DNA of 14,562 bases from an uncultured Clostridia bacterium (GCA_934454215.1 CAKSGG010000085.1:1-14562), one strand, 5' to 3'. Counted from the first letter of the stretch, positions 7,924-14,561 are shown. Notes: generated by a model from the letters alone, not told the origin. Numbers and translations are program-made.

Positions 7924-7963
7924 TTGCGGCAAGAATGTTTTGCAGACTTGCCGCAGCTTTTTT
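7924..7963 (+). terminator. Rho-independent terminator after ispH-rpsA
   Basis: Stem GCGGCAAG (7926-7933) pairs perfectly with CTTGCCGC (7947-7954), extendable by T-A and T-G pairs below, around a 13-nt loop, and is followed by six T residues (7958-7963). It begins 16 nt after the fusion gene's stop codon and would end the long + strand operon. Confidence 0.9.
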
Positions 7964-7987
7964 GAAAATTTATAAATTTTCAAAAAA
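7958..7987. repeat. Perfect 30-bp AT-rich palindrome
   Basis: The 30 bases from 7958 to 7987 equal their own reverse complement: TTTTTTGAAAATTTA followed by its mirror complement TAAATTTTCAAAAAA. It starts with the T-tract of the ispH-rpsA terminator and ends 4 nt before the -35 box of the tRNA promoter. It may be a second, AU-only terminator hairpin, a binding site, or an A-tract UP element for the strong tRNA promoter; the right half resembles UP-element sequence. The palindrome is directly seen, its role is inferred. Confidence 0.7.
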
Positions 7988-7991
7988 AGTC

Positions 7992-8020
7992 TTGACAAAA
8001 AAGGTAGGATGTGGTATACT
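7992..8020 (+). promoter_or_regulatory. Strong sigma-70/SigA promoter for tRNA-Trp
   Basis: TTGACA (-35, 7992-7997, perfect consensus) and TATACT (-10, 8015-8020, 5 of 6) are separated by the optimal 17 nt. A TG at 8012-8013, one base before the -10 box, makes it an extended -10 promoter. A/T tracts lie immediately upstream. Transcription would start near 8027, about 27 nt before the mature tRNA, leaving a short leader to be removed by RNase P. Confidence 0.88.
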
Positions 8021-8053
8021 GGATAGGTAGTGTTAAGAAAAGTATAAATATAT

Positions 8054-8129
8054 AGGGGTGTAGCTCAGTTGGTAGAGCAGCGGTCTCCAAAACCGCGTGC
8101 CCAAGGTTCGAGTCCTTGTACCCCTGCCA
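8054..8129 (+). tRNA. trnW: tRNA-Trp (anticodon CCA)
   Basis: A complete 76-nt cloverleaf. The acceptor stem AGGGGTG (8054-8060) pairs with TACCCCT (8119-8125), ending in one G-U pair. The D arm is GCTC/GAGC around AGTTGGTA. The anticodon stem is GCGGT/ACCGC with loop CTCCAAA, placing anticodon CCA at 8087-8089, which reads UGG (Trp). The variable loop is GTGCC, and the T arm CAAGG/CCTTG has loop TTCGAGT. The discriminator base is G8126, as expected for bacterial tRNA-Trp, and the 3' CCA is encoded. It stands alone, with its own promoter and terminator. Confidence 0.97.
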
Positions 8130-8153
8130 TATTGACTTAATAGTTGATATAAT

Positions 8154-8181
8154 AAAAACCGCTTATATGAGCGGTTTTTTT
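8154..8181. terminator. Terminator after tRNA-Trp, probably also used by the deoR-like gene
   Basis: AAAAACCGCT (8154-8163) pairs with AGCGGTTTTT (8170-8179) around loop TATATG, with seven T residues (8175-8181) at the + strand end. On the - strand the same hairpin is followed by five U residues, so it could also stop transcripts from the regulator gene that ends at 8244. No other hairpin is evident in the 62 nt between it and that gene. Confidence 0.88.
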
Positions 8182-8243
8182 GTTTTAAAAGCAAGGATTT
8201 TCGTTTGTATCGAACGGAGTAAAAATTCGGATAATTAAATTTG

Positions 8244-8969
8244 TTATTCATGGCTAATCATTCCCGAAAGCTCTGTATCGCAAATTACACCGCTGAGACT
8301 GTCGGTGTCGCATACTTCAAAAAGAAAGGTTTTTCCTATTTTGGAATTATCGCACATAAAATATTTTTGTTCGGAATGTTCCAGCATGGCTATGCGCAGT
8401 TCTGTTTCGGATTCGGAAAAATCGGTTATTTTACCGTTAAGGTTTAATCCTTGTGATGAAAAAAACATAAAATCGGCGTACATACTTTTTATTGTTTTCA
8501 ATGCTATTGCACCGGTAAATGCGAGTGAATTATTTATAAGCTTGCCGCCGGTACAGTAAGCTTTTATGTGTTTTTGTGAAAGTATGGTGAGTGCTTTAAT
8601 TCCGTTGGTTATGACCGTTATATCCTGTTCGGGTTCTATAAAATTTGCAACAAATGATGCGGTTGATGATGCGTCTAAAAATACGGTACTTCCGTTTGTG
8701 ATTAACTTAGCCGCATTCTTGGCAAGTGACATTTTAATATTTTCATTAAAGTTTTCTCTTATCGCCAAAGGCACATCGCGATTGCTGTGCGTCACAACGG
8801 AAACACCTCCGTAGCACGTACTGACAAGCCCGTCATTTTCAAGCTTTTTCAGGTCACGTCTTATTGTGACGGCAGATACATACAGCTTTTTTGCAAGCTC
8901 GTTGGGTGTACTGTATTTGTCGTGTTTAAGGATTTCCATAATACTGTCCAAACGTTCATTTTTAATCAT
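8244..8969 (-). CDS. DeoR-family transcriptional regulator
   Basis: A 241-residue DeoR/GlpR-type regulator, a family that usually represses sugar or polyol catabolism genes and is released by a phosphorylated sugar. The N-terminal helix-turn-helix is typical: RLDSIMEILKHDKYSTPNELAKKLYVSAVTIRRDLKKLENDGLVSTCYGGV (about residues 6-56), with the TIRRDL recognition helix. The C-terminal DeoRC sensor domain follows (about 75-235), containing STVFLDASSTA, the VITNGIKAL segment, TGGKL and CDNSKIGKT; the last usually reads D-S-S/T-K in the family. The start is the first ATG after an in-frame stop; only a weak, distant AAAAGG lies upstream. It is divergently transcribed from the GpsA-like gene across a 181-nt gap, so it probably controls that gene and itself. 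The inducer is unknown. Confidence 0.92.
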   Translation of the reverse strand: MIKNERLDSIMEILKHDKYSTPNELAKKLYVSAVTIRRDLKKLENDGLVSTCYGGVSVVTHSNRDVPLAIRENFNENIKMSLAKNAAKLITNGSTVFLDASSTASFVANFIEPEQDITVITNGIKALTILSQKHIKAYCTGGKLINNSLAFTGAIALKTIKSMYADFMFFSSQGLNLNGKITDFSESETELRIAMLEHSEQKYFMCDNSKIGKTFLFEVCDTDSLSGVICDTELSGMISHE

Positions 8970-9030
8970 AAATCATCACAACCTTTTGCTATTTTTGTTT
9001 AATTGGATTGTATTTTTGAACAATTCGCAA

Positions 9031-9085
9031 TGTTGAGAACATATTTTTAAATATTGTTGACAAATGTTGAATATTGTGGTATAAA
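9031..9085 (+). promoter_or_regulatory. Promoter of the GpsA-like gene with candidate DeoR-family operator repeats
   Basis: TTGACA (9057-9062) and TATAAA (9080-9085) are 17 nt apart, and TG at 9077-9078 adds an extended -10 element, so this is a strong SigA-type promoter giving a leader of roughly 60 nt. The hexamer TGTTGA occurs three times on the + strand, at 9031-9036, 9055-9060 and 9065-9070; the last two are exactly 10 nt apart, one helical turn, and overlap the -35 box and spacer. AATGTTGA is repeated in full at 9029-9036 and 9063-9070. Binding by the divergent DeoR-type protein is inferred from position. I saw no convincing -10/-35 pair for the regulator on the - strand. Confidence 0.6.
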
Positions 9086-9150
9086 GATAATTAAAAGCAC
9101 TTGAATTATATAATAAAAAATAAGATTTGTCAAGTGGGATGGAGGAAAAA

Positions 9151-10176
9151 ATGAGTGTTATTACAATAGTAGGCGCAGGAATGATGGGTTCGGCAATGTC
9201 GGTTCCGGCATCGGATAACGGACATACCGTAAGATTGGTGGGTACACCGTTGGACAGAGAAATAATAGACCGTGCTAAAAGAGACGGTTATCATATAACA
9301 TTAAAAAGACAGCTCCCGAAAGATGTTGAATGTTATCAGACAGAAGAGCTTGATACAGCATTAAAGGACTGCGACCTTCTTATAGGCGGTGTAAGCAGTT
9401 TTGGCGTTGAGTGGTTCGGTAATGAGGTTTTGCCGAAAATTCCAAAGGATTTGCCGGTCATTTCAATAACAAAGGGTATGTATACCACAGATGAAGGAGA
9501 ATTTGTATCATTTCCCGATTACCTTGCGACAAAGCAAGGGTGTGAAAAGCTTTCGCTTAATGCAATCGGCGGTCCGTGTATAAGCTTTGAGCTGGCAGAC
9601 AGACATCATACATTTGTTGCTTTTTGCGGTCATGATAAAGCAATATTAAGAAAAATAAAGGCGCTTTTGACTACGGAATATTATCATATTAACATTACGG
9701 ACGATGTTGTCGGATTGGAAATGGCGGTTGCGATGAAAAACGCTTACGCATTGGGCGTTGCTTTGGCAATCGGAATAGCTGAGGGTAAAAACGGAATAGG
9801 CTGTCCGGAGGAATATAATCCGCAGGCTGCTCTGTTTGCTCAAAGTGTTCGGGAAACGATTGAACTGCTGAAGATTGCCGGAGGAAATGACAACAAAATA
9901 TTATATAATGCCGGTGATTTGTATGTAACCGTATTCGGCGGACGTACGAGAAAAATAGGAACATTTCTTGGCAGAGGCATGACGTTTACAGAGGCACGTG
10001 AAGAGCTGAAAGGTGTAACTCTTGAATCTGTTGCAATCGCACAGACGGTTGTTGAAGCTTTAAAGAAAAGCAATAAGGACTTATCAAAATTTCCTCTTCT
10101 TTGCCATATTTATGATATGATTACAAAGAACGTTACTGTTGATGTACCGTGGGAAAGCTTTGAGGAGACAGATTAA
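9151..10176 (+). CDS. GpsA-like NAD(P)-dependent glycerol-3-phosphate dehydrogenase family protein
   Basis: A 341-residue cytoplasmic dehydrogenase of the GpsA family, which interconverts sn-glycerol 3-phosphate and dihydroxyacetone phosphate. The Rossmann motif GAGMMG is at residues 8-13, ITKGM (106-110) matches the family ATKG motif, IGGPC (139-143) replaces the usual SGPT/F, and the catalytic Lys is Lys196 in VAMKNAYALG. Asp256 in NAGDL matches the conserved GLGDL Asp. The phosphate-binding Arg-Asn pair of GpsA (SRNRRFG in E. coli) appears as Arg265-Thr266 in GRTRKIG. I placed the start at ATG 9151, 5 nt after GGAGG 9141-9145; a TTG at 9127 would add eight residues ahead of this Shine-Dalgarno sequence. 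Context beside a DeoR regulator suggests a catabolic paralogue rather than the lipid-synthesis GpsA. The substrate is uncertain. Confidence 0.8.
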   Translation: MSVITIVGAGMMGSAMSVPASDNGHTVRLVGTPLDREIIDRAKRDGYHITLKRQLPKDVECYQTEELDTALKDCDLLIGGVSSFGVEWFGNEVLPKIPKDLPVISITKGMYTTDEGEFVSFPDYLATKQGCEKLSLNAIGGPCISFELADRHHTFVAFCGHDKAILRKIKALLTTEYYHINITDDVVGLEMAVAMKNAYALGVALAIGIAEGKNGIGCPEEYNPQAALFAQSVRETIELLKIAGGNDNKILYNAGDLYVTVFGGRTRKIGTFLGRGMTFTEAREELKGVTLESVAIAQTVVEALKKSNKDLSKFPLLCHIYDMITKNVTVDVPWESFEETD

Positions 10177-10190
10177 TATATTGAAATCAC

Positions 10191-10227
10191 AAAAAACAGC
10201 TATTTTTATGGAGTAGCTGTTTTTTTT
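10191..10227 (+). terminator. Rho-independent terminator after the GpsA-like gene
   Basis: AACAGCTA (10195-10202) pairs with TAGCTGTT (10214-10221), extended by flanking A and T runs to about 12 bp, with loop TTTTTATGGAG and a T-tract ending at 10227. It starts 14 nt after the stop codon and separates this gene from the following GH95 gene. Confidence 0.88.
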
Positions 10228-10272
10228 ATAGTCATTTGAGCAGATAGAGCATAAGTAAGAGCAGATAAAAGC

Positions 10273-10304
10273 TTGCGGTTATTTTAGATTATACGTATAA
10301 TTTA
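10273..10304 (+). promoter_or_regulatory. Candidate promoter and palindromic operator upstream of the GH95 gene
   Basis: TATAAT (10296-10301) is a perfect -10 box with TTGCGG (10273-10278, 3 of 6) 17 nt upstream. The -10 box forms the right half of a perfect 14-bp palindrome, ATTATACGTATAAT (10288-10301), with a central CG step; three more pairs on each side extend it with one mismatch (10284-10305). A repressor bound here would block the promoter. A second TATAAT (10306-10311) has no good -35 box. Both the promoter and the operator are inference from sequence. Confidence 0.5.
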
Positions 10305-10336
10305 ATATAATTGCTAATGAAAGAAGGGTTTAATAT

Positions 10337-12481
10337 ATGCAAAAAAAATTATGGTATGATAAACCGGCATCGGAATGGGTGGAGGCACTGCCTGTCGGGA
10401 ACGGCAGAATAGGGGCTATGATTTATTCAAGGCAGTGTGATGATATTGTTCAGATTAATGAAGATACACTCTGGACGGGTTATCCGAATAAAGAGAAAAG
10501 AAAGCACAGTATAGATGAAATTCAAAAAATAAGGCGGCTTGTAAAGGAAGAAAAATATTATGAGGCAACGCAGGCGGCGTCGGAATCAATGCTGAATATT
10601 ACAAGCGAAAAATATATCCCTTACGGAAATATTCATATTGATATTTTGGGCTCGGAATGTAAAACGGAAAATTACAGGCGTGAGCTTGATATGAGTACGG
10701 GAATTGTAAGAGCTGAGTATACGCACAACGGAAGCAGGGTTGTGAAAGAGGCTTTTGTTTCGCTTAAAGACGATGTTCTTGCGATACATATAAAAAGTGA
10801 AAAGCATAAAATATTTCATGTATATCAATCTGTATTTACCGATAATAAAATATCGGCGGCAGGAGATACAATGCAGGTAATAGGACACTGCCCAACAAAC
10901 AATAATATGGAATATGAAGATAATGCGGAAAGTGTGCATTATTGTACAATGCTTAGGGCGAGAATAAATAAAAATGACGGATATTTTCTGACAGGCGGAA
11001 ATTCAATGACCATTGTCGACCCTCATGAGGTTACGTTTGTTTTTGCGATAAAAACAAGCTTTAACGGGTATAACAAAATGCCTGTATCGGAGGGAGCGGA
11101 ATACATTGAAACGTGCAGAGAGGTTATCGGCGAAAGTGACAAATATTCATATGAAGAATTAAAAGCAGGGCACATAGAGGAATATAAAAAATTCTTTGAC
11201 AGAGTTGAATTAGAAATAAACGGCGAAAATTTTGATGATATACCAACGGATAAAAGAATAGAAAATGCGGCGAACGGAGCGGTTGATAATGGTTTGGTAA
11301 CATTGCTGTTTGATTACGGAAGATATTTAATGATAACGGGTTCACAAGCGGGTTCGCAGCCGATGAATTTGCAGGGAATATGGAATGACAGAATGTTTCC
11401 GCCATGGAGCTGTAATTATACTATGAACATTAACACACAGATGAATTACTGGGCGGCGGAAACGTGTAATTTGCCGGAGTGTCATATGCCGTTTTTGAAT
11501 ATGATTAAGGAATTAAGCGAAAAGGGAAATAACTTCGGATTAAGCGGCTGGTCGTCGTGGCATAACAGCGATTTATGGAGGTTTAACTATGAAGCCTCAA
11601 ACGGTGTGCTGTGGGGATACTGGCAGATGGGAGGTTTCTGGAGCGTCAGACATATATGGGAGCATTATCTGCATACAAAAGACAGAAAATTTTTAGAGGA
11701 GTATTATAATGTTATATGCGGTGCGGCAGACTTCCTTTCCGAGTGGATGTATGAAACCGCTGAGGGATATTATGTGACCTGTCCGTCAATTTCTCCCGAA
11801 AATGAATTTTATTTTAAAGGAGAAAGGTGTGCGGTGTGTGAGGGCAGTGCAATGGATATGTCTATAATATATGATTTATTTGACAAGCTTATAAAAGCAA
11901 GCGAGGTACTTGGACGGGACTGCGGTAAATATAAAGATATTTTCAAAAAGCTTGCGCCTGTAAAAATCGGTAAGGACGGACGTATTCTTGAATGGGGAAA
12001 GGAGCTTGAGGAAACGGAGCTTTGGCATAGGCATATATCGCATTTATACGGACTGTTTCCGTCGGATATTTGGGCGGATAAGCCGGAATATATTGCGGCT
12101 GCTGAAAAATCCCTGCAAGTACGCTTGGATAACGGCGGCGGTGGCACGGGCTGGTCAAACGCATGGATTGCCAATGTTTATGCAAGATTGAAAAACGGAG
12201 AAAAAGTAATGTATCATATACGCCATATGTTCAAAAAATCAATTTATCCGAATATGTTTGATGCACATCCGCCGTTTCAGATTGACGGTAATTTCGGTAT
12301 GTGCTCCGCAATATGCGAAGCGTTAATGCAGAGCCATACGGGAAAAACAGAGCTGCTGCCCGCATTGCCGAATGAGTGGAATAGCGGAAGAGTAAAAGGG
12401 TTTGTAACAAGAAACGGGGAAGTAATCAACTTTGAATGGAAAGACGGGAAAATAGTAAATGAAAATGGGTTACTGTATTAA
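10337..12481 (+). CDS. Glycoside hydrolase family 95 enzyme (alpha-L-fucosidase-like)
   Basis: A 714-residue GH95 enzyme; the family contains inverting 1,2-alpha-L-fucosidases and some alpha-L-galactosidases. The N-terminal super-sandwich domain opens with WYDKPASEWVEALPVGNGRIGAMIY and INEDTLWTGYP, hallmarks of the family. The (alpha/alpha)6 barrel has QPMNLQGIWND and the NINTQMNYW motif. By comparison with Bifidobacterium AfcA, the catalytic set would be Asn364 and Asn366 (water activation), Glu488 in SPEN (general acid) and Asp650 in FQIDGNFG. HRHISHLYGLFP and GGTGWSNAW are also present. No signal peptide or anchor is visible, so it probably acts in the cytoplasm on imported oligosaccharides. 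AAGGG at 10325-10329 is 7 nt before the ATG. No transporter or fucose-catabolism gene is in view, so fucoside specificity is a family-level inference. Confidence 0.9.
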   Translation: MQKKLWYDKPASEWVEALPVGNGRIGAMIYSRQCDDIVQINEDTLWTGYPNKEKRKHSIDEIQKIRRLVKEEKYYEATQAASESMLNITSEKYIPYGNIHIDILGSECKTENYRRELDMSTGIVRAEYTHNGSRVVKEAFVSLKDDVLAIHIKSEKHKIFHVYQSVFTDNKISAAGDTMQVIGHCPTNNNMEYEDNAESVHYCTMLRARINKNDGYFLTGGNSMTIVDPHEVTFVFAIKTSFNGYNKMPVSEGAEYIETCREVIGESDKYSYEELKAGHIEEYKKFFDRVELEINGENFDDIPTDKRIENAANGAVDNGLVTLLFDYGRYLMITGSQAGSQPMNLQGIWNDRMFPPWSCNYTMNINTQMNYWAAETCNLPECHMPFLNMIKELSEKGNNFGLSGWSSWHNSDLWRFNYEASNGVLWGYWQMGGFWSVRHIWEHYLHTKDRKFLEEYYNVICGAADFLSEWMYETAEGYYVTCPSISPENEFYFKGERCAVCEGSAMDMSIIYDLFDKLIKASEVLGRDCGKYKDIFKKLAPVKIGKDGRILEWGKELEETELWHRHISHLYGLFPSDIWADKPEYIAAAEKSLQVRLDNGGGGTGWSNAWIANVYARLKNGEKVMYHIRHMFKKSIYPNMFDAHPPFQIDGNFGMCSAICEALMQSHTGKTELLPALPNEWNSGRVKGFVTRNGEVINFEWKDGKIVNENGLLY

Positions 12482-12492
12482 TACAGTAACCC
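12467..12492. terminator. Perfect 26-bp palindrome, likely bidirectional terminator
   Basis: GGGTTACTGTATT (12467-12479) is followed directly by its reverse complement AATACAGTAACCC (12480-12492). It spans the last codons and the TAA of the GH95 gene and ends one base before the stop codon of the convergent M24 peptidase gene. T-rich sequence follows on both strands (TTATTTTAT on +; ATTTTCATTT on -). Being loopless on paper, the hairpin would open a few central A-T pairs. This is a typical convergent-gene terminator. Confidence 0.8.
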
Positions 12493-13542
12493 TTATTTTA
12501 TAATAAGTTCTTTGGGAGAGTGCGTAATGTTTACAGTTCCGTTTTCGGTAACTGCAATAACATCTTCTATTCTTACTCCGCCCATTCCGTCTATGTATAT
12601 TCCGGGTTCAACCGTTATTACGTTGCCGATTTCAACCGTATCTTTGCTTTTTGGCGAGAAGTTTGGATTTTCGTGAATTTCAATTCCAACACTGTGCCCC
12701 AATGCGTGACCGAAGTTTTTGCCGTAGCCTGCGGCGGTTATTATTTTTCTTGCGGCGGCGTCAATTTCGGAGCACTGTTTGCCTGCCGAAACGGCTTTTA
12801 AAGCGGCTGTCTGCGCCTTTAGTACAACGTCATATATTTCATGCTGCCAATCGGAAATAACGCCTACAGCGACCGTTCTTGTCATATCAGAGCAATATCC
12901 GTCAAGAACACAGCCAAAATCCAAAGTCAGCAGCTCGCCGCTTTTTATTACTTTATCGCTTGCCAAGCCGTGGGGCATTGCGCCTCTTACTCCCGACGCT
13001 GCGATTGTATCAAATGATAAGCCTGACGCTCCGTGCCTGCGCATATAAAATTCAAGCTCAAAGGCTATATCCTTTTCGGTAGTTCCGTCTTTTATTTTAT
13101 CAAGAACATATGTAAATGCCTCATCGCCGAGTCTTTCGGCTTCCGCAATTTTTTTGATTTCGTCTTTGTCCTTTACTTGTCTGGGGGCGTTTATTTTTTT
13201 TTGCATAGCAAATAATTCTTTATTGCCGAGTGCGGATTTATATTTTTCATATTGAGCCACAGTTACGTTTTGCTCTTCAAATCCAATTCTGTTTTCGGAT
13301 ATTTTGGAAAATATATTTTTAAAGCCGCATGATATGTCAATTACTTCAAATCCCGCCGCCTGCTCCTTAGCCTGAACGGTGTATCTTGAATCGGTTATAA
13401 TCAAGCGCTTGTCCTTTGATATAAGCAAAAAAGCGTCTTCGCTTTTAAATCCGCTGTAGTAAAATATATTTGGGTATGATGATATAAATACCGCTTCACC
13501 GTCATTTACCGATTTTAAAAGCTTTTGTATTCTGTTTTCCAT
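12493..13542 (-). CDS. M24-family aminopeptidase (Xaa-Pro aminopeptidase/dipeptidase type)
   Basis: A 349-residue metallopeptidase with a creatinase-like N-terminal domain (about 1-125, including NIFYYSGFKSEDAFLLIS and ITDSRYTVQA) and a pita-bread M24 catalytic domain. All five metal ligands are visible: Asp208 (LDFG), Asp219 (SDMTRT), His283 (GHSVG), Glu312 (VEPGIY) and Glu326 (VRIED); His191 in MPHG is also conserved. Such enzymes remove N-terminal residues ahead of proline or cleave X-Pro dipeptides in the cytoplasm. The start follows the aroQ stop directly as TAAATG, and a Shine-Dalgarno AGGTG lies 8 nt upstream (complement of 13551-13555). In many Firmicutes the order aroQ, this peptidase, efp is seen; here no efp follows, and the GH95 gene converges instead. 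Exact substrate preference cannot be told from sequence. Confidence 0.92.
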   Translation of the reverse strand: MENRIQKLLKSVNDGEAVFISSYPNIFYYSGFKSEDAFLLISKDKRLIITDSRYTVQAKEQAAGFEVIDISCGFKNIFSKISENRIGFEEQNVTVAQYEKYKSALGNKELFAMQKKINAPRQVKDKDEIKKIAEAERLGDEAFTYVLDKIKDGTTEKDIAFELEFYMRRHGASGLSFDTIAASGVRGAMPHGLASDKVIKSGELLTLDFGCVLDGYCSDMTRTVAVGVISDWQHEIYDVVLKAQTAALKAVSAGKQCSEIDAAARKIITAAGYGKNFGHALGHSVGIEIHENPNFSPKSKDTVEIGNVITVEPGIYIDGMGGVRIEDVIAVTENGTVNITHSPKELIIK

Positions 13543-13974
13543 TTACTGTTCACCTGCCAAAAATTCGAGAGCCAATTCATATCCTTTAAATCCCAAACCG
13601 CAGATTTGTCCGATGCATTCGGGGGCGGTTACGGAATTATGCCTAAATTCCTCACGTTTGTGAATATTTGATATATGAACCTCAACGGTCGGTACGCCGA
13701 CCGATGCCAAAGCGTCTCTGATTGCATAAGAATAATGCGTGAACGCCCCGGGATTCATTATAATTCCGTCAAAGTTTTTATAAGCCGAATGAATTTTTTC
13801 TATTATAGCTCCCTCAAAATTACTTTGGAAAAACTCAACACTGACATTCAGTTTTTCTGCTTTTGCCGAAATTGTTTTTTCCAAATCTGTCAATGCTGCA
13901 TTGCCGTAAATTTCAGGCTCACGCACTCCGAGCATATTCAAATTCGCTCCGTTTATTATAAGAAATTTTTTCAT
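13543..13974 (-). CDS. aroQ: 3-dehydroquinate dehydratase, type II
   Basis: Type II dehydroquinase converts 3-dehydroquinate to 3-dehydroshikimate in the shikimate pathway to aromatic amino acids. The 143 residues match the family length. The N-terminal INGANLNMLGVREPEIYG holds the mobile-loop Arg18 and catalytic Tyr23; NPGAFTHYSYAIRDAL gives substrate-binding Asn74 and His80; VEVHISN gives catalytic His100; and the FRHNS segment (usually FRHHS) gives Arg111. The enzyme normally forms a dodecamer. GAGGA (complement of 13981-13985) is 6 nt before the ATG. Its start overlaps the ispG stop as ATGA, and the peptidase start follows its stop immediately, so the three genes form one translationally coupled unit. 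Confidence 0.97.
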   Translation of the reverse strand: MKKFLIINGANLNMLGVREPEIYGNAALTDLEKTISAKAEKLNVSVEFFQSNFEGAIIEKIHSAYKNFDGIIMNPGAFTHYSYAIRDALASVGVPTVEVHISNIHKREEFRHNSVTAPECIGQICGLGFKGYELALEFLAGEQ

Positions 13975-14561
13975 ATTAAGTCCTCTATTTCTTTCATAAG
14001 CTCATCAACTAACATTTCCTGCGGTACTTTTCTGAGTATTTCGCCTTTTTTGAAAATCAATCCCTCGCCGTTACCGCCTGCAATACCTATATCCGCTTCA
14101 CGTGCCTCACCGGGTCCGTTCACTGCACAGCCCATAACGGCAACCTTTAGCGGAGTTTTTATATTGGATATACGTTTTTCAACTTCCGACGCAATTTTTA
14201 TCAGGTCAATTTGAGTTCTTCCGCAGGTGGGGCAGGAAACAAGCATTGCCCCTTGTTTTCTCAGCCCCAAAACCTTTAAAATGTCAAATGCCGCATAAAT
14301 TTCTTCAACAGGGTCTGCCGTAAGAGATACACGCATTGTATCACCGATTCCCTCCGAAAGAAGTGCACCTATGCCTATTGCCGATTTAATTGTTCCGCTG
14401 CGAAGCGTTCCTGCCTCCGTAACGCCTATATGTAACGGAATATCTGATATTTTATTAAATTTTCTGTATGCCGCAAGCATTGTCGGAACATCTGACACCT
14501 TTATTGATACGACTATATCTCTGAAATTCAGTTCATCTAAAATAGCAACGTGTTCCATTGC
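13971..14561 (-). CDS. ispG: 4-hydroxy-3-methylbut-2-en-1-yl diphosphate synthase IspG/GcpE (C-terminal part, 5' end outside window)
   Basis: IspG converts methylerythritol cyclodiphosphate to HMBPP, the substrate of IspH encoded earlier in this window. About 196 C-terminal residues are visible and the frame stays open to the window edge. The segment shows the end of the TIM barrel (VVSIKVSDVPTMLAAYRKF, LHIGVTEAGT, IGIGALLSEGIGDTMRVSLTADP) and the C-terminal [4Fe-4S] domain with SCPTCGRT (two cysteine ligands) and MGCAVNGPGEA (third Cys and the Glu ligand seven residues later), as in E. coli IspG. The in-frame ATG at 14558 is an internal Met, not the start, because conserved barrel sequence is needed upstream. 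It overlaps aroQ by 4 nt. Confidence 0.96.
   Translation of the reverse strand, partial: AMEHVAILDELNFRDIVVSIKVSDVPTMLAAYRKFNKISDIPLHIGVTEAGTLRSGTIKSAIGIGALLSEGIGDTMRVSLTADPVEEIYAAFDILKVLGLRKQGAMLVSCPTCGRTQIDLIKIASEVEKRISNIKTPLKVAVMGCAVNGPGEAREADIGIAGGNGEGLIFKKGEILRKVPQEMLVDELMKEIEDLI

Noticed and set aside
7908..8243. 335-nt stretch without a protein gene, considered for a riboswitch, T-box or small ORF
   Set aside because: Fully explained by terminator, palindrome, promoter, tRNA and second terminator; the last 62 nt (8182-8243) hold nothing I recognise.
8033..8251. 72-codon - strand open frame across the tRNA-Trp gene
   Set aside because: It reads through the antisense of a complete tRNA and a terminator hairpin, so it is not a protein gene.
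9127..9150. TTG start for the GpsA-like protein
   Set aside because: Adds eight residues unrelated to the family and precedes GGAGG, which is correctly spaced for ATG 9151.
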